Positions 14,844 to 23,553 of a DNA stretch of 64,000 nt are shown piece after piece. The DNA is taken from the NCBI RefSeq assembly GCF_900107135.1, contig NZ_FNOV01000005.1, positions 293,753 through 357,752 of the forward strand, read 5' to 3'. This DNA is from Hymenobacter psychrophilus (lineage in GTDB: Bacteria > Bacteroidota > Bacteroidia > Cytophagales > Hymenobacteraceae). The notes beneath the pieces were generated by a model, which was not told where the DNA came from, did no database searches, and was given only the letters and a program-made list of their open reading frames with translations. The number at the start of each line of letters is the position of its first letter. The first letter of the stretch is position 1. The position numbers and the translations under genes were made by a program.

Positions 14844-17531
14844 ATGTTCAAGCGATGTCACCTTATCCTATTATCCATCCTGTTACCCGTTTACACAGTC
14901 CTGGCCCAAACCACGCTTACGGGCCAACTGCTCACGGAGCAAAAGCAGGCGCTACCTGGAGCCCTCGTTGAGCTGCAAAGCCCCAGCAACTCCGAGCTGA
15001 CGGCCGTGACGACCACCGATGAAACCGGGCGCTTCACGCTGCAGGTGCGCTGGGCCGGCGACTCGCTCGTGCTCAGCGCCCGCGCCCTGGGCTTTAGCGA
15101 GCAGGTGCGGCGGCTGGCCAACCGCAGCCAGAGCCTGCGCCTGACGCTGGCCGTGAGCCTGACGCCGCTCAAGGAGGTCACCATCAAGGCCCCGCCCATC
15201 CGCCGCGAGGGTGACACGCTCAGCTACCGCGTGTCAGCTTTCACCGACAAAAAGGACCGCGTGATTGCCGACGTGCTGCGCAAGCTGCCCGGCGTGGAGG
15301 TCGAGGCCGACGGGCGCATTCTCTACGAGGGCCGGCCCATCCAGAAGTTCTACATCAACGGGGCCGACCTGCTGGAAAGCCGCTACAACCTGGCTAGCAG
15401 CAACCTACCCGCCGATGCCGTGCAGGATGTGCAGGTGTTCAAGCGCCACCAGCCCGTGAAGGCCCTGCGGGGCGTGCAGCCCACCGAACAGGCCTCCCTC
15501 AATCTGCAGCTCAAGAACAAGGTAACCGCCACCGGCCAGGGCCGGCTGGGGGCGGGCGGCACCCCGGCGCTGTGGAACGCCAACCTCACGCCCATGCTCT
15601 TCACGCCCCGCCAGCAGCTGCTCGACTCCTACCAGACCAACAACACCGGCCAGGACGTAGCCGCCGAGCTGAAGCCGCTGGGCCTCGGCGACTTCCAGCG
15701 GCTGCGGGAGCCGGGCGGCTTCAAGCCCGACCTCACCGGCATCCAGGGCCTGGGGGCCCCGCCCCTGGCCACCAGCCGCTACCTATTCAACCGGGCCCAC
15801 CTGCTGAGCGCCAACCACCTGCTGCCCTTCAGTAAGGAGGCCCAGCTGCGCATAAATGCCTCGTTCCTGCACGACCGCCAGACCTACACCGGCAGCACCC
15901 GCACCCGCTTCACGCTGCCCGACGGCCCGCCCGTTACGCTGCTCGAAACCAAGGACAACACCCGCTACATCAACCAGTTCACTACCGACCTGGCCTACGT
16001 GCGCAACGTGCAGCGCTACTACCTCAAAAACACGCTCAGCGCGGCCGGCAGCTGGGAGGCCCAGGACGGCCTGCTTGCCCGCAACGGCCCCGCCGAAACG
16101 GCCACCGTAACGCAGCGGGCCACCAACCCCTACTACACCCTCTCGAACCGGCTGGGGCTGGTGCGGCCCGCCGGGGGCCAGCGGGTGGTGCAGGTGAATT
16201 CGGTGCTCACCCTCGCGGCCACGCCGCAGCAGCTGAGCGTGAGTCCGGGCCCGCTGCCGGCCCTGCTGGCCCCCGGCGGGCTCGCCTCCTACGACCAAGC
16301 CCGCCAGCAGGCCCGCGCCGAAAGCTTCTACACGGCCAACTCGGTGGCCTACATCACGGGCCGCCAGCACTGGCACTACACCTACTCGGCCGGGTTCAGC
16401 CTGCAAACTCAGCGCCTAAGCTCGGAGCTTACGCCGCTACTGGCCGGCCCCGCGCCCGCGGGGGCCGACACGCTGCGCAACCGTCTGCGGGCTACTCAGG
16501 GCCGTTACTACGCCCAGGCCGGCATCGACTACAAAACCGACCGCTGGCACCTGGAGCTGGAAGCCCCGCTGAGCTACCGCACCTTTTCGGCCACCGATGC
16601 CCCCCTGGGGGCCCGCCAGCAGCGGCGCTACCTCACGCCCGAGCCCCGGCTATCGGGCCGCTACGAGCTGAGCGGGCTGTGGCACGCCACGGCCGGGGCG
16701 GGCTTCCGCAACGAGCTGGCCGGCCCCGAGCAGTTGGCCTACGGCTACCTGCTGCGCGACTACCGCACCCTGGAGCGCAATGCCGCCCCGCTCACCCAAA
16801 CCCGCAGCTGGAGCCTAAACGGCGGGCTGGTGTACGAAAACCCGCTCACCGCCTGGTTCTACCGCGCCAGCTACAGCTTCAGCACCTCGGCCCGCAACCA
16901 GCTCGCCCAAACCCGGGTGCGCCCCGATGGCACCCAGACCACGGTGGCCGTGGCCGACTTCAACAGGGGCCAGAACCAGTCGGTTTCGGCCAGCGCCAGC
17001 AAGTTTGTCAGCGACTGGAAGCTGAGCTTGGGCTTACAGCTCAACGCCGGGCTCAGCCGCCAGCCGCTGCTGCTCAACGGCCAGCTCACCACGGCCCGCA
17101 ACCAGAACGGCACGGCGGTCCTCAAGGCCAACCTCAGCGCCTTTGATTGGGGCAACCTGGAATACACGGGTACTCTCACGGCCCTGCGCGGCCGGGTGGG
17201 CCCCGAGGCCGACGGCTACGGCCCCGGCACCAGCCAGCAGCAGCAGCACCTGGCCCTGTCGTGGTACCCGGCCGAGCGGCACCTGCTGCAGCTGGCCACC
17301 GATTACTACCGCAGCCAGGGCCTGGGACCGGCCGTGCAAAACGTATTTGCCGATGCGACCTACCGCCACACCCTGCCCACGGCCCGCAAAATCGACGTGG
17401 AGCTGAAAGCCACCAACCTGCTCGACACCCGCCGCTACCAGACTACCTACTTCAGCAGCTTCATTCTGGTGCAGAACGACTACCGCCTCCGCCCCCGGCA
17501 GGCCCTGGTGTCGGTGCGGGCGTCGTTTTGA
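14844..17531 (+). CDS. TonB-dependent receptor-like outer-membrane protein with CarboxypepD-regulatory domain
   Basis: 895 aa outer-membrane protein. Signal peptide ends TVLAQ. Residues about 23-110 are a carboxypeptidase-regulatory-like domain (TLTGQLLTEQKQALPGALVEL, then DETGRFTLQV). The plug domain follows (DVLRKLPGVEVEADGRILYEG, then IQKFYINGADLLESRYNL and DAVQDVQVFKRHQPVKAL), then a beta-barrel to the terminal Phe (LVSVRASF). The plug with KLPGVEV and INGADLL is the SusC/OMP type often paired with GLPGLI proteins. No clear TonB box is visible. It is GC-rich, with strong C/G third-position bias, unlike the two AT-rich genes just before it. Likely cargo is unknown; peptide or siderophore uptake are both possible. 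Confidence 0.85.
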   Translation: MFKRCHLILLSILLPVYTVLAQTTLTGQLLTEQKQALPGALVELQSPSNSELTAVTTTDETGRFTLQVRWAGDSLVLSARALGFSEQVRRLANRSQSLRLTLAVSLTPLKEVTIKAPPIRREGDTLSYRVSAFTDKKDRVIADVLRKLPGVEVEADGRILYEGRPIQKFYINGADLLESRYNLASSNLPADAVQDVQVFKRHQPVKALRGVQPTEQASLNLQLKNKVTATGQGRLGAGGTPALWNANLTPMLFTPRQQLLDSYQTNNTGQDVAAELKPLGLGDFQRLREPGGFKPDLTGIQGLGAPPLATSRYLFNRAHLLSANHLLPFSKEAQLRINASFLHDRQTYTGSTRTRFTLPDGPPVTLLETKDNTRYINQFTTDLAYVRNVQRYYLKNTLSAAGSWEAQDGLLARNGPAETATVTQRATNPYYTLSNRLGLVRPAGGQRVVQVNSVLTLAATPQQLSVSPGPLPALLAPGGLASYDQARQQARAESFYTANSVAYITGRQHWHYTYSAGFSLQTQRLSSELTPLLAGPAPAGADTLRNRLRATQGRYYAQAGIDYKTDRWHLELEAPLSYRTFSATDAPLGARQQRRYLTPEPRLSGRYELSGLWHATAGAGFRNELAGPEQLAYGYLLRDYRTLERNAAPLTQTRSWSLNGGLVYENPLTAWFYRASYSFSTSARNQLAQTRVRPDGTQTTVAVADFNRGQNQSVSASASKFVSDWKLSLGLQLNAGLSRQPLLLNGQLTTARNQNGTAVLKANLSAFDWGNLEYTGTLTALRGRVGPEADGYGPGTSQQQQHLALSWYPAERHLLQLATDYYRSQGLGPAVQNVFADATYRHTLPTARKIDVELKATNLLDTRRYQTTYFSSFILVQNDYRLRPRQALVSVRASF

Positions 17532-17543
17532 GCTTGGGAATTA

Positions 17544-17580
17544 GAGGTGAGAGGTGAGAGGTGAGAGGTGAGAGGTGAGA
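17544..17580. repeat. Tandem heptamer array (GAGGTGA) x5
   Basis: Five perfect copies of GAGGTGA in the first bases after the TonB receptor stop, plus two bases of a sixth. Confidence 0.95.
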
Positions 17581-17611
17581 GACGGTACGGGAACCGAGCA
17601 ACAAAAGCACC

Positions 17612-17726
17612 GTCATTCTGAGCGAAGCGGAGCGTAGTCGAAGCATCTCTACCGCAGTGCTAACCCTGTCGGCTACAACGAAGCGGTAGAGATGCTTCGA
17701 CTGCGCACCGCTGCGCTCAACATGAC
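17612..17726. repeat. Palindromic element, GTCATTCTGAGC type
   Basis: GTCATTCTGAGCGAAGCGGAGC and TCGAAGCATCTCTACCGC on the left match GCGGTAGAGATGCTTCGA and GCGCTCAACATGAC on the right in inverted order. It fills most of the gap before mdh. Confidence 0.85.
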
Positions 17727-17821
17727 AGTTCGTTCACCTCTCACTTCGCTGTGCTAACTTCTAAACTCTACGCCGTAACTTTACGCGCATCCCCATATTC
17801 ACACCCAAATTCCACCGCTCA

Positions 17822-18754
17822 ATGAAAGTTACCGTAGTTGGAGCTGGCAATGTAGGCGCGACCTGCGCCGATGTACTGGCCACCCGCGAAATTGCCAACG
17901 AGATTGTTCTGGTTGACATTAAGGAAGGCTTCGCCGAAGGCAAAGCCCTCGATATCTGGCAGAAAGCCCCCATTATCGGCTACGACTCGCGCACCGTGGG
18001 CGTAACCAACGACTACAGCCGCACAGCTGGCTCAGAAGTGGTGGTGATTACCTCGGGCCTGCCTCGCAAGCCCGGCATGAGCCGCGACGACCTGATTTCG
18101 ACCAACGCCGGCATCGTGAAATCGGTGACCGAGCAGGTGGTGAAGCACTCGCCCAACGCCATCATCATCATCGTTAGCAACCCGCTCGACGTGATGACCT
18201 ACCAGGCCCACCTCACCTCCGGCCTCGACCGCACCAAGGTATTCGGCATGGCCGGCATCCTCGACACGGCCCGCTACCGCGCCTTCCTCGCTGAGGCCCT
18301 CAACGTGAGCCCCAAAGACATTCAGGCAGTGCTCATGGGTGGCCACGGCGACACCATGGTGCCCCTGCCCCGCTACACCACCGTGGGCGGCATTCCCGTA
18401 ACCGAGCTCATCGGCAAAGAGGCTCTTGACGCCATCGTGCAGCGCACGGCCGTAGGCGGCGGCGAACTGGTGAAACTGATGGGCACCTCGGCCTGGTACG
18501 CTCCCGGTGCGGCCGCGGCCCAGATGGTGGAAGCCATTGTGCGCGACCAGCGCCGCGTGTTCCCCGTGTGCGTGAAGCTCGAAGGCGAGTACGGCATGGA
18601 CGGCGTATACCTCGGTGCACCCGTCATCCTGGGCAAAAACGGCATCGAGAAGGTTATCGAGCTCCAGCTCAACGACGACGAGAAAGCCCTGCTCGAAACC
18701 TCCCGCGGCCACGTGAAGGAGGTAATGGAAGCACTGGACAAGATGAATGGATAG
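17822..18754 (+). CDS. mdh: Malate dehydrogenase
   Basis: NAD-dependent oxidation of malate to oxaloacetate in the TCA cycle; cytoplasmic. 310 aa, of the LDH-like bacterial class (E. coli Mdh belongs to a different class). GAGNVGATCA binds NAD. Arg82 and Arg88 in GLPRKPGMSRDDL bind the substrate carboxylates, with Arg82 marking malate rather than lactate specificity. SNPLDVMTY, the active-site histidine His175 in MGGHGDTMVPL and GAPVILG complete the family pattern. Monocistronic, with a near-consensus TAACTTTA box about 40 bp upstream and a perfect hairpin 65 bp downstream. Confidence 0.96.
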   Translation: MKVTVVGAGNVGATCADVLATREIANEIVLVDIKEGFAEGKALDIWQKAPIIGYDSRTVGVTNDYSRTAGSEVVVITSGLPRKPGMSRDDLISTNAGIVKSVTEQVVKHSPNAIIIIVSNPLDVMTYQAHLTSGLDRTKVFGMAGILDTARYRAFLAEALNVSPKDIQAVLMGGHGDTMVPLPRYTTVGGIPVTELIGKEALDAIVQRTAVGGGELVKLMGTSAWYAPGAAAAQMVEAIVRDQRRVFPVCVKLEGEYGMDGVYLGAPVILGKNGIEKVIELQLNDDEKALLETSRGHVKEVMEALDKMNG

Positions 18755-18763
18755 CTTTTTTGG

Positions 18764-18798
18764 AGCTGTTAGCTGAGAGCTTATAGCTATTAGCTTTC
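18764..18798. repeat. Degenerate heptad array AGCTNNN x5
   Basis: Reads AGCTGTT, AGCTGAG, AGCTTAT, AGCTATT, AGCTTTC in unbroken 7-bp register, ten bases after the mdh stop. Confidence 0.9.
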
Positions 18799-18819
18799 GT
18801 TCTAGAATCCTTACAAAGC

Positions 18820-18856
18820 CAAACGGCCGCCCTGCACGATGCAGGGCGGCCGTTTG
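18820..18856. terminator. Perfect 16-bp hairpin, likely terminator of mdh
   Basis: CAAACGGCCGCCCTGC / GCAGGGCGGCCGTTTG with a five-base loop. No long T tract follows, but the stem is very stable and it lies at the expected place. Confidence 0.7.
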
Positions 18857-19018
18857 CATTGGCAGGGCAGTGTGGGCCGGTTGAAATCGTTTTCAACTAA
18901 ACGCTTAAAATGCTTACCCTTCCACCAGCCCCGAAAATCAGTAAAACAGCAACCAATCAGCTCAAATCAACCTCCAGAACGGATATGTGCTATCTATACC
19001 GTCTGCAACATCGGTGAT

Positions 19019-19939
19019 TTATTGTTGGCTGGCCTTGAACAGCTTCTGCTTTTCTTCCTTGGAAAGGCTCTCGTAGCCGGAGTGAGAAATTTTGTCGAGG
19101 ATGAGGTCGATTTCGTCTTCGCCGGGGTGGCTGGCGCTGGCCTTGCGGCTGGCGGTGGCCGACGACCCGGTGGAGGAAGCCACGGGCGCCGCGGCGGGGC
19201 TGCGGTGCGTAACGCGGAGGTTGGAGCGGCCCGAAAACACCCGCCCTACCCAGTCGCCTACGGCCTGCACCGGCCGGCCCAGGTCGCGGCCGGCCTGCAG
19301 CTGCCGGATGAACAGGTAGCCCAGCAGCGCCCCGCCAATGTGGGCAATGCCGCCACCCGGATTGCCTTGGTTGATGGCCAGCACCGACAACACAATCACG
19401 ACGGCGGCAATGTACTTGATGCGCACCGGCCCGAGCAAGATCAGGTTGAACTGGTACTCGGGCATGAGCGTGGCAGCGGCCATAATAATGGCCGTAACGC
19501 CCGCCGAAGCACCCAGCAGCGGAATGCCGAGGGCCGGCCGGAGCGCCGGAATCAGGTTATAGGAAAGCACGAAAAACAGCGCCCCGGCCAGCGCCCCCAG
19601 AATGTACACGCTCACCAGGCGCCGGTCGCCGAGGTACTCGCGCACCAGGGCCCCGAACCAGTACAGGTTTATCAGGTTGAACAGGATGTGCAGAAAACCT
19701 TCGTGGGTGAAGGCGTAGGTGAGCACCGTCCAGGGGTGGCGCAGCAGCCCGGGCAGGTCGGAGGGCAGTTGGAACTGGCGGATGAGGTTGGGGTAATACT
19801 GCGCGTAGGTGCCGGTGAGGCGCATAATGGCCTCGGTGAGCACCAGGAACACGAACACCAGCACATTGATAAGTAGCAGCTGGTTGAGCGCGTTGTCGCG
19901 GCGGCTGAACGCGGTGCGGATATCATGGATAACACTCAT
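19019..19939 (-). CDS. Rhomboid family intramembrane serine protease (1)
   Basis: 306 aa polytopic protease cutting transmembrane segments of client proteins in the inner membrane. Several hydrophobic helices span about 20-210. HEGFLHILFNLINLYWFG is the rhomboid HxxxHxxxN-like region, GASAGVTAII carries the nucleophile serine and AHIGGALLGYL the catalytic histidine, so the dyad is present. The last 80 residues are a charged, Ser/Ala-rich cytoplasmic tail (SSTGSSATASRKASASHPG) ending in a short helix. It follows a second rhomboid and mutL on the same strand, a gene order seen in other Bacteroidota. Confidence 0.92.
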   Translation of the reverse strand: MSVIHDIRTAFSRRDNALNQLLLINVLVFVFLVLTEAIMRLTGTYAQYYPNLIRQFQLPSDLPGLLRHPWTVLTYAFTHEGFLHILFNLINLYWFGALVREYLGDRRLVSVYILGALAGALFFVLSYNLIPALRPALGIPLLGASAGVTAIIMAAATLMPEYQFNLILLGPVRIKYIAAVVIVLSVLAINQGNPGGGIAHIGGALLGYLFIRQLQAGRDLGRPVQAVGDWVGRVFSGRSNLRVTHRSPAAAPVASSTGSSATASRKASASHPGEDEIDLILDKISHSGYESLSKEEKQKLFKASQQ

Positions 19940-19945
19940 CAGGAG

Positions 19946-19987
19946 TTCGTTTTTCGTTGCTCGTTATTCGTTTTTCGGTGCTCGTTT
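19946..19987. repeat. Degenerate heptad array TTCGTTN x6
   Basis: Reads TTCGTTT, TTCGTTG, CTCGTTA, TTCGTTT, TTCGGTG, CTCGTTT in exact 7-bp register, just upstream of the first rhomboid gene. Confidence 0.85.
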
Positions 19988-20042
19988 CCAGGTCCGGCCC
20001 AACCACTGTTGCTGTCCAGCCACGAGCAATAAAAACAAACAA

Positions 20043-20828
20043 CTAATAGAATTGGGTGCGGTTCCGTTCCCAGAGCATCACCAGCACGAAGCCTACCAAC
20101 AGGCCGGCCACATGGGCGAAGTGAGCCACATTGTCGCCGGGGGCCTGGTGAATACCGCTGTACAGCTCGTAGAGGCCGTAGAGCGGCACCAGGTATTTGG
20201 CCTTGATGGGTACAGGCAGCGGGAAAATAAAGAGCGTGGTGTTCGGAAACAGGTAGGCGAAGGCGAACAGCACTCCGAACAGCGCCCCCGACGCTCCCAC
20301 CATCGGCCCGTTAAGGCTGCGGTTGTACAGGTCCTGCATCGAGTTCAGCGCACTTTGTACCAAACCGGAGTTGTCGGGTGTGGCGTGCAGCTGGCGCACC
20401 ACCGGCGCAAAGGCGGGCTCGTACTCCTTGGCGTGGTTCTCCACGAAGTCCTGCAAATGCACGTCCGACGGGTCCTGCTGGAAGACTTCGATGTCGTGGC
20501 GCATTTTATTCAGCTCGTAGTAGCGCAGGCCCGAGTAAAGCATGCCCGACCCCAGCCCGCAGATAAGCCAGAAAACGAGAAATCGTTGCCCGCCCCAACG
20601 CTGCTCCAGCAGCGGCCCGAACACCATCAGGCCAAACATGTTGGAAAAAATATGCCCGATGCCGGCATGCATGAACATGTATGTCAGGAACTGCCAGGGC
20701 TGAAAGAACTCGGAACCAACCGGATACAGCGCCAATAAGCCTAGTCCACCCGGCAGGGCGTTGGCTAGCAGAAAAAATACCACGTTGGCGATGAGCAGGT
20801 TGCGAACCGTCGGCGTGAGTTGAAACAT
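20043..20828 (-). CDS. Rhomboid family intramembrane serine protease (2)
   Basis: 261 aa rhomboid with six or so hydrophobic helices. HAGIGHIFSNMFGLMVFG gives the conserved His/Asn helix, GASGALFGVLFAF the nucleophile serine, and AHFAHVAGLLVGF the catalytic histidine. An insertion of about 60 polar residues lies between helices 3 and 4 (around residues 105-165), which is long for a rhomboid and probably periplasmic. It is shorter than its neighbour and lacks the C-terminal tail, so the pair are not recent duplicates. Substrate unknown. Confidence 0.92.
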   Translation of the reverse strand: MFQLTPTVRNLLIANVVFFLLANALPGGLGLLALYPVGSEFFQPWQFLTYMFMHAGIGHIFSNMFGLMVFGPLLEQRWGGQRFLVFWLICGLGSGMLYSGLRYYELNKMRHDIEVFQQDPSDVHLQDFVENHAKEYEPAFAPVVRQLHATPDNSGLVQSALNSMQDLYNRSLNGPMVGASGALFGVLFAFAYLFPNTTLFIFPLPVPIKAKYLVPLYGLYELYSGIHQAPGDNVAHFAHVAGLLVGFVLVMLWERNRTQFY

Positions 20829-20832
20829 AGAT

Positions 20833-20874
20833 CAGGAGCTAGTGAGTAGGTGTAAGGAAGTGCAAGTTGGAAAG
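20833..20874. repeat. Degenerate heptad array upstream of rhomboid 2
   Basis: A 7-bp register can be read as AGCTAGT, GAGTAGG, TGTAAGG, AAGTGCA, AGTTGGA. It is weaker than the other arrays. Confidence 0.5.
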
Positions 20875-20894
20875 TTTATTGGTTGGAAAACGTC

Positions 20895-20992
20895 TGTCAT
20901 CCTGAGCAGAGCGAAGGACCTTATCCCACCGGTATGAGCCGTTGATACGTTACGCCGACGGGATAGGGTCCTTCGCTCCGCTCAGGATGACA
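20895..20992. repeat. Palindromic element, GTCATCCTGAGC type
   Basis: TGTCATCCTGAGCAGAGCGAAGGACC and CTATCCCGTCGGCGTAACG-like inner blocks pair with GGTCCTTCGCTCCGCTCAGGATGACA. It lies between mutL and rhomboid 2. Confidence 0.85.
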
Positions 20993-21017
20993 AGCGTACC
21001 CCTTTATCGTATCTTCC

Positions 21018-23108
21018 TTATCCAAACAGCTCGCGCAGCTGGCCCAGCTCCAGCATCACGATGGTGCGGCGGCCGTCGGGGGTGTAGTTGGGCACGGTGC
21101 AGGCGAAGAGCTTGTCGACGATGGTCGTCATTTCGCGCTCCGAGAGGCGGGCCCCGGCGGCGCTGGCCGCCACCCGGCGGGCCAGGGCCCGGGCCATCTG
21201 CTCGCGCCGGTCGAGCTTCATAGAGCCGCCGGTGCGGAACTGCTCAATCAGGCCCTCCAGCAACTCCTTTTCGTCGCGGGCCGGCACATCGGCCGGAATG
21301 CCTTCCACGGCAATGGTGTTCCGGCCGAAATCGGTGAAGCGGAAACCCAGGGCCCGCAGCGCGTCCTCCACCTCGCGCAGAATGGCAAAATCCTGGGGCG
21401 TGAAGGTGATGGTGCGCGGGAACAGCAGCGTCTGGGAAGCACTCACGTCGCGCTCCAGGGCCTGGGCGTACTGCTCGAACAGGATTCGCTCGCGGGCCGC
21501 CACCTGGTCAATCAGCATCACGCCCGATTTCACGGGCACCAGCAAATACTGCTGGTGCAGCTGCAGCACCTTGTTGCCCGGCCCGGTGCTCGACTCGCGC
21601 AGCGGCAGCTCGGGCGCCGCGGCCGTACCGGGCAGGATGGCTACCTGCTGCGAAGCGGTTTCCTGATCTTCCAAGGCATTTTCGGGCGGCCTGGCGGGCA
21701 GCACTTCGCCGGTTTCGGGGTCCACGGTTTCGGCGGCGGCGGGCGGGGTGGCAGCGGGGGCAGCGGCCGGCAGCGGGGTCACGGGCACCTTGGGCACGGC
21801 CACGCCGGCGGCAGTGGCCTCGTGCTCCACGTCGGGCAGGTTCACACGGCTCAGGCTGCGGTAAAAATCTTCCAGCTCCTGCTTGGCCTGCTCGGTGGGC
21901 CGGGGCGTGAGGGGCCGCTCGAAGGCGCTGGCGCTGCTGCTACGGCTCGCAGAACGCGGGTTGGCCAGCTGGTTGGCGGCACTGGCGGCGGCGGCCAGCG
22001 CATCAGGGCGGCCACTGCCGGGGCCGTCGTCGAAGGGGTTTTTCTCGCTGCCCGAGCGCTGCAGCGGCCGGATGGCGCCGAAATTCACGTCGCCCGCAAA
22101 ATCGAGCGAAGGCGCCATGTTGTGCAGGCCCAGGCTCTGCTTCAGGGCCGAACGAACAATGGCGTACACCGTTTTCTCGTCCTCAAACTTGATTTCGGTC
22201 TTGGTGGGATGCACGTTGATATCGATGCTCTTCGGATCGAGGTCCAGAAACAGCACGTAGAACGGGTGGGTGTCCTTGGGCAGCAGGCCTTCGTAAGCCG
22301 TGAGCACCGCATGATTAAGGTAGGCCGAGCGGATGAAGCGGTTGTTGACAAAGAAGAACTGGTCGCCCCGGCTTTTCTTGGCCGATTCGGGCTTGCCGAT
22401 AAAGCCGCGCACTGTCAGAAACGGCGTTTCTTCCTCTACCTGCGCCAGCTGCTCTTTGTAGCCGTTGCCCAGCAGGGCCACAATGCGCTGGCCGAGCTTG
22501 CCGGCCGGCAGGTTGAACACCTCCAAATCATTCTGAAACAGCGAAAACGCAATCTGCGGATTCGCCAGCGCCACGTGCTGAAACTCGTCCAGAATATGCC
22601 GCATCTCCACGGCGTTGCTTTTGAGGAAGTTGCGGCGGGCCGGCACATTGAAAAACAGGTTTTTCATGCTGATGCTCGTGCCGTCGGGGCAGGCCACGGG
22701 CTGCTGGCTCGTAATCTGCGAGCCTTCCACCAGCAGCAGCGTGCCGGTGTCCTGGTCGCGGGTTTTGGTGCGCAGCTCCACCTGGGCCACAGCGGCAATG
22801 GAAGCCAGCGCCTCCCCCCGGAACCCCAGCGTCCGGATGCGGAACAGGTCGTCGGTGGTGCGGATTTTACTCGTGGCGTGGCGCTCCAGGCTCATGCGGG
22901 CATCGGTGGGGCTCATGCCGGCGCCGTTGTCTACTACCTGCACCAGCTGCTTACCGGCGTCCTTCACAATAAGCTGCACCTGGGTAGCGCCGGCGTCCAC
23001 GGCATTTTCGAGCAGCTCCTTCACGGCCGAAGCCGGGCGCTGCACCACTTCGCCGGCCGCAATCTGGTTGGCCAGGTACTCGGGCAGCAGTTGAATAATA
23101 TCGGGCAT
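21018..23108 (-). CDS. mutL: DNA mismatch repair protein MutL
   Basis: 696 aa GHKL ATPase that links mismatch recognition by MutS to strand processing. The ATG at 23108 begins PDIIQLLPEYLANQIAAGEVV, the invariant N-terminus; 24 extra in-frame residues upstream are not conserved-looking. ELLENAVDAGAT, DNGAGM and TLGFRGEALASIA are the ATPase motifs. A low-complexity Ala/Pro linker spans about 385-510. The C-terminal domain has DQVAARERILFE where endonuclease-type MutL proteins have DQHA-x2-E, so the first metal-binding histidine is valine here. It ends in LELGQLRELF. Confidence 0.94.
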   Translation of the reverse strand: MPDIIQLLPEYLANQIAAGEVVQRPASAVKELLENAVDAGATQVQLIVKDAGKQLVQVVDNGAGMSPTDARMSLERHATSKIRTTDDLFRIRTLGFRGEALASIAAVAQVELRTKTRDQDTGTLLLVEGSQITSQQPVACPDGTSISMKNLFFNVPARRNFLKSNAVEMRHILDEFQHVALANPQIAFSLFQNDLEVFNLPAGKLGQRIVALLGNGYKEQLAQVEEETPFLTVRGFIGKPESAKKSRGDQFFFVNNRFIRSAYLNHAVLTAYEGLLPKDTHPFYVLFLDLDPKSIDINVHPTKTEIKFEDEKTVYAIVRSALKQSLGLHNMAPSLDFAGDVNFGAIRPLQRSGSEKNPFDDGPGSGRPDALAAAASAANQLANPRSASRSSSASAFERPLTPRPTEQAKQELEDFYRSLSRVNLPDVEHEATAAGVAVPKVPVTPLPAAAPAATPPAAAETVDPETGEVLPARPPENALEDQETASQQVAILPGTAAAPELPLRESSTGPGNKVLQLHQQYLLVPVKSGVMLIDQVAARERILFEQYAQALERDVSASQTLLFPRTITFTPQDFAILREVEDALRALGFRFTDFGRNTIAVEGIPADVPARDEKELLEGLIEQFRTGGSMKLDRREQMARALARRVAASAAGARLSEREMTTIVDKLFACTVPNYTPDGRRTIVMLELGQLRELFG

Positions 23109-23553
23109 TTTGTCGGGGAGAAGCGAGGAGTTGGGAACTGTCAGGTAGAAGAAACGTCTTGCCTCATCTGGCGTACGCATAGTCGGAGCATCTCCACCAC
23201 CATGCCAACCCCATCAGCTTCAACAAGGTGGCAGAGATGCTTCGGCTGCGCTCCGCCACGCTCAGCATGACACGTTTTTTTCCTTCTTTTTACAGTTGTC
23301 ATTTTGATTCTATCGGCCTGATAACAACCGGCGTCGGGAATTTCTCCGTAAGTTTGTAGCCAACTTTGGCAGGCCGCGCCGACACCAATCGGCTAGCTTC
23401 GGCGTTGGGCGGGGTGAGCGGCCGGGTTGTAAAGGCGGTAGCGGTTGCGTAACAGGCGGCCAACTACTGTCCAGACCTTGGTTGAAGGAGCAAAATTACT
23501 TTTTTTCGGCTCGTCATCCGCTAGTACCAATTTAGTCAGAATCACCGGGGCCG
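23109..23553. other. mutL-GH3 divergent intergenic region
   Basis: 445 bp without a convincing ORF. 23181-23272 is a partly decayed palindromic element (GGAGCATCTCCACC on the left, GCAGAGATGCTTCGGCTGCG and GCTCAGCATGAC on the right). A TAAGTTTG -7-like box lies at 23349-23356 on the plus strand. About 190 bp of GC-rich sequence with local inverted repeats follows before the GH3 ATG; a structured leader or small RNA is possible but I cannot support one. Confidence 0.5.

Noticed and set aside
21555..23270. 571-codon open frame on the plus strand opposite mutL
   Set aside because: It is a shadow of a high-GC gene; composition is Gly/Arg/His-rich with no domain, and mutL is clearly the real gene.
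23349..23553. Possible small RNA (6S-like) or riboswitch before the GH3 gene
   Set aside because: There is a TAAGTTTG box and some inverted symmetry, but no conserved 6S or riboswitch core could be recognised and no terminator is seen before the ATG.
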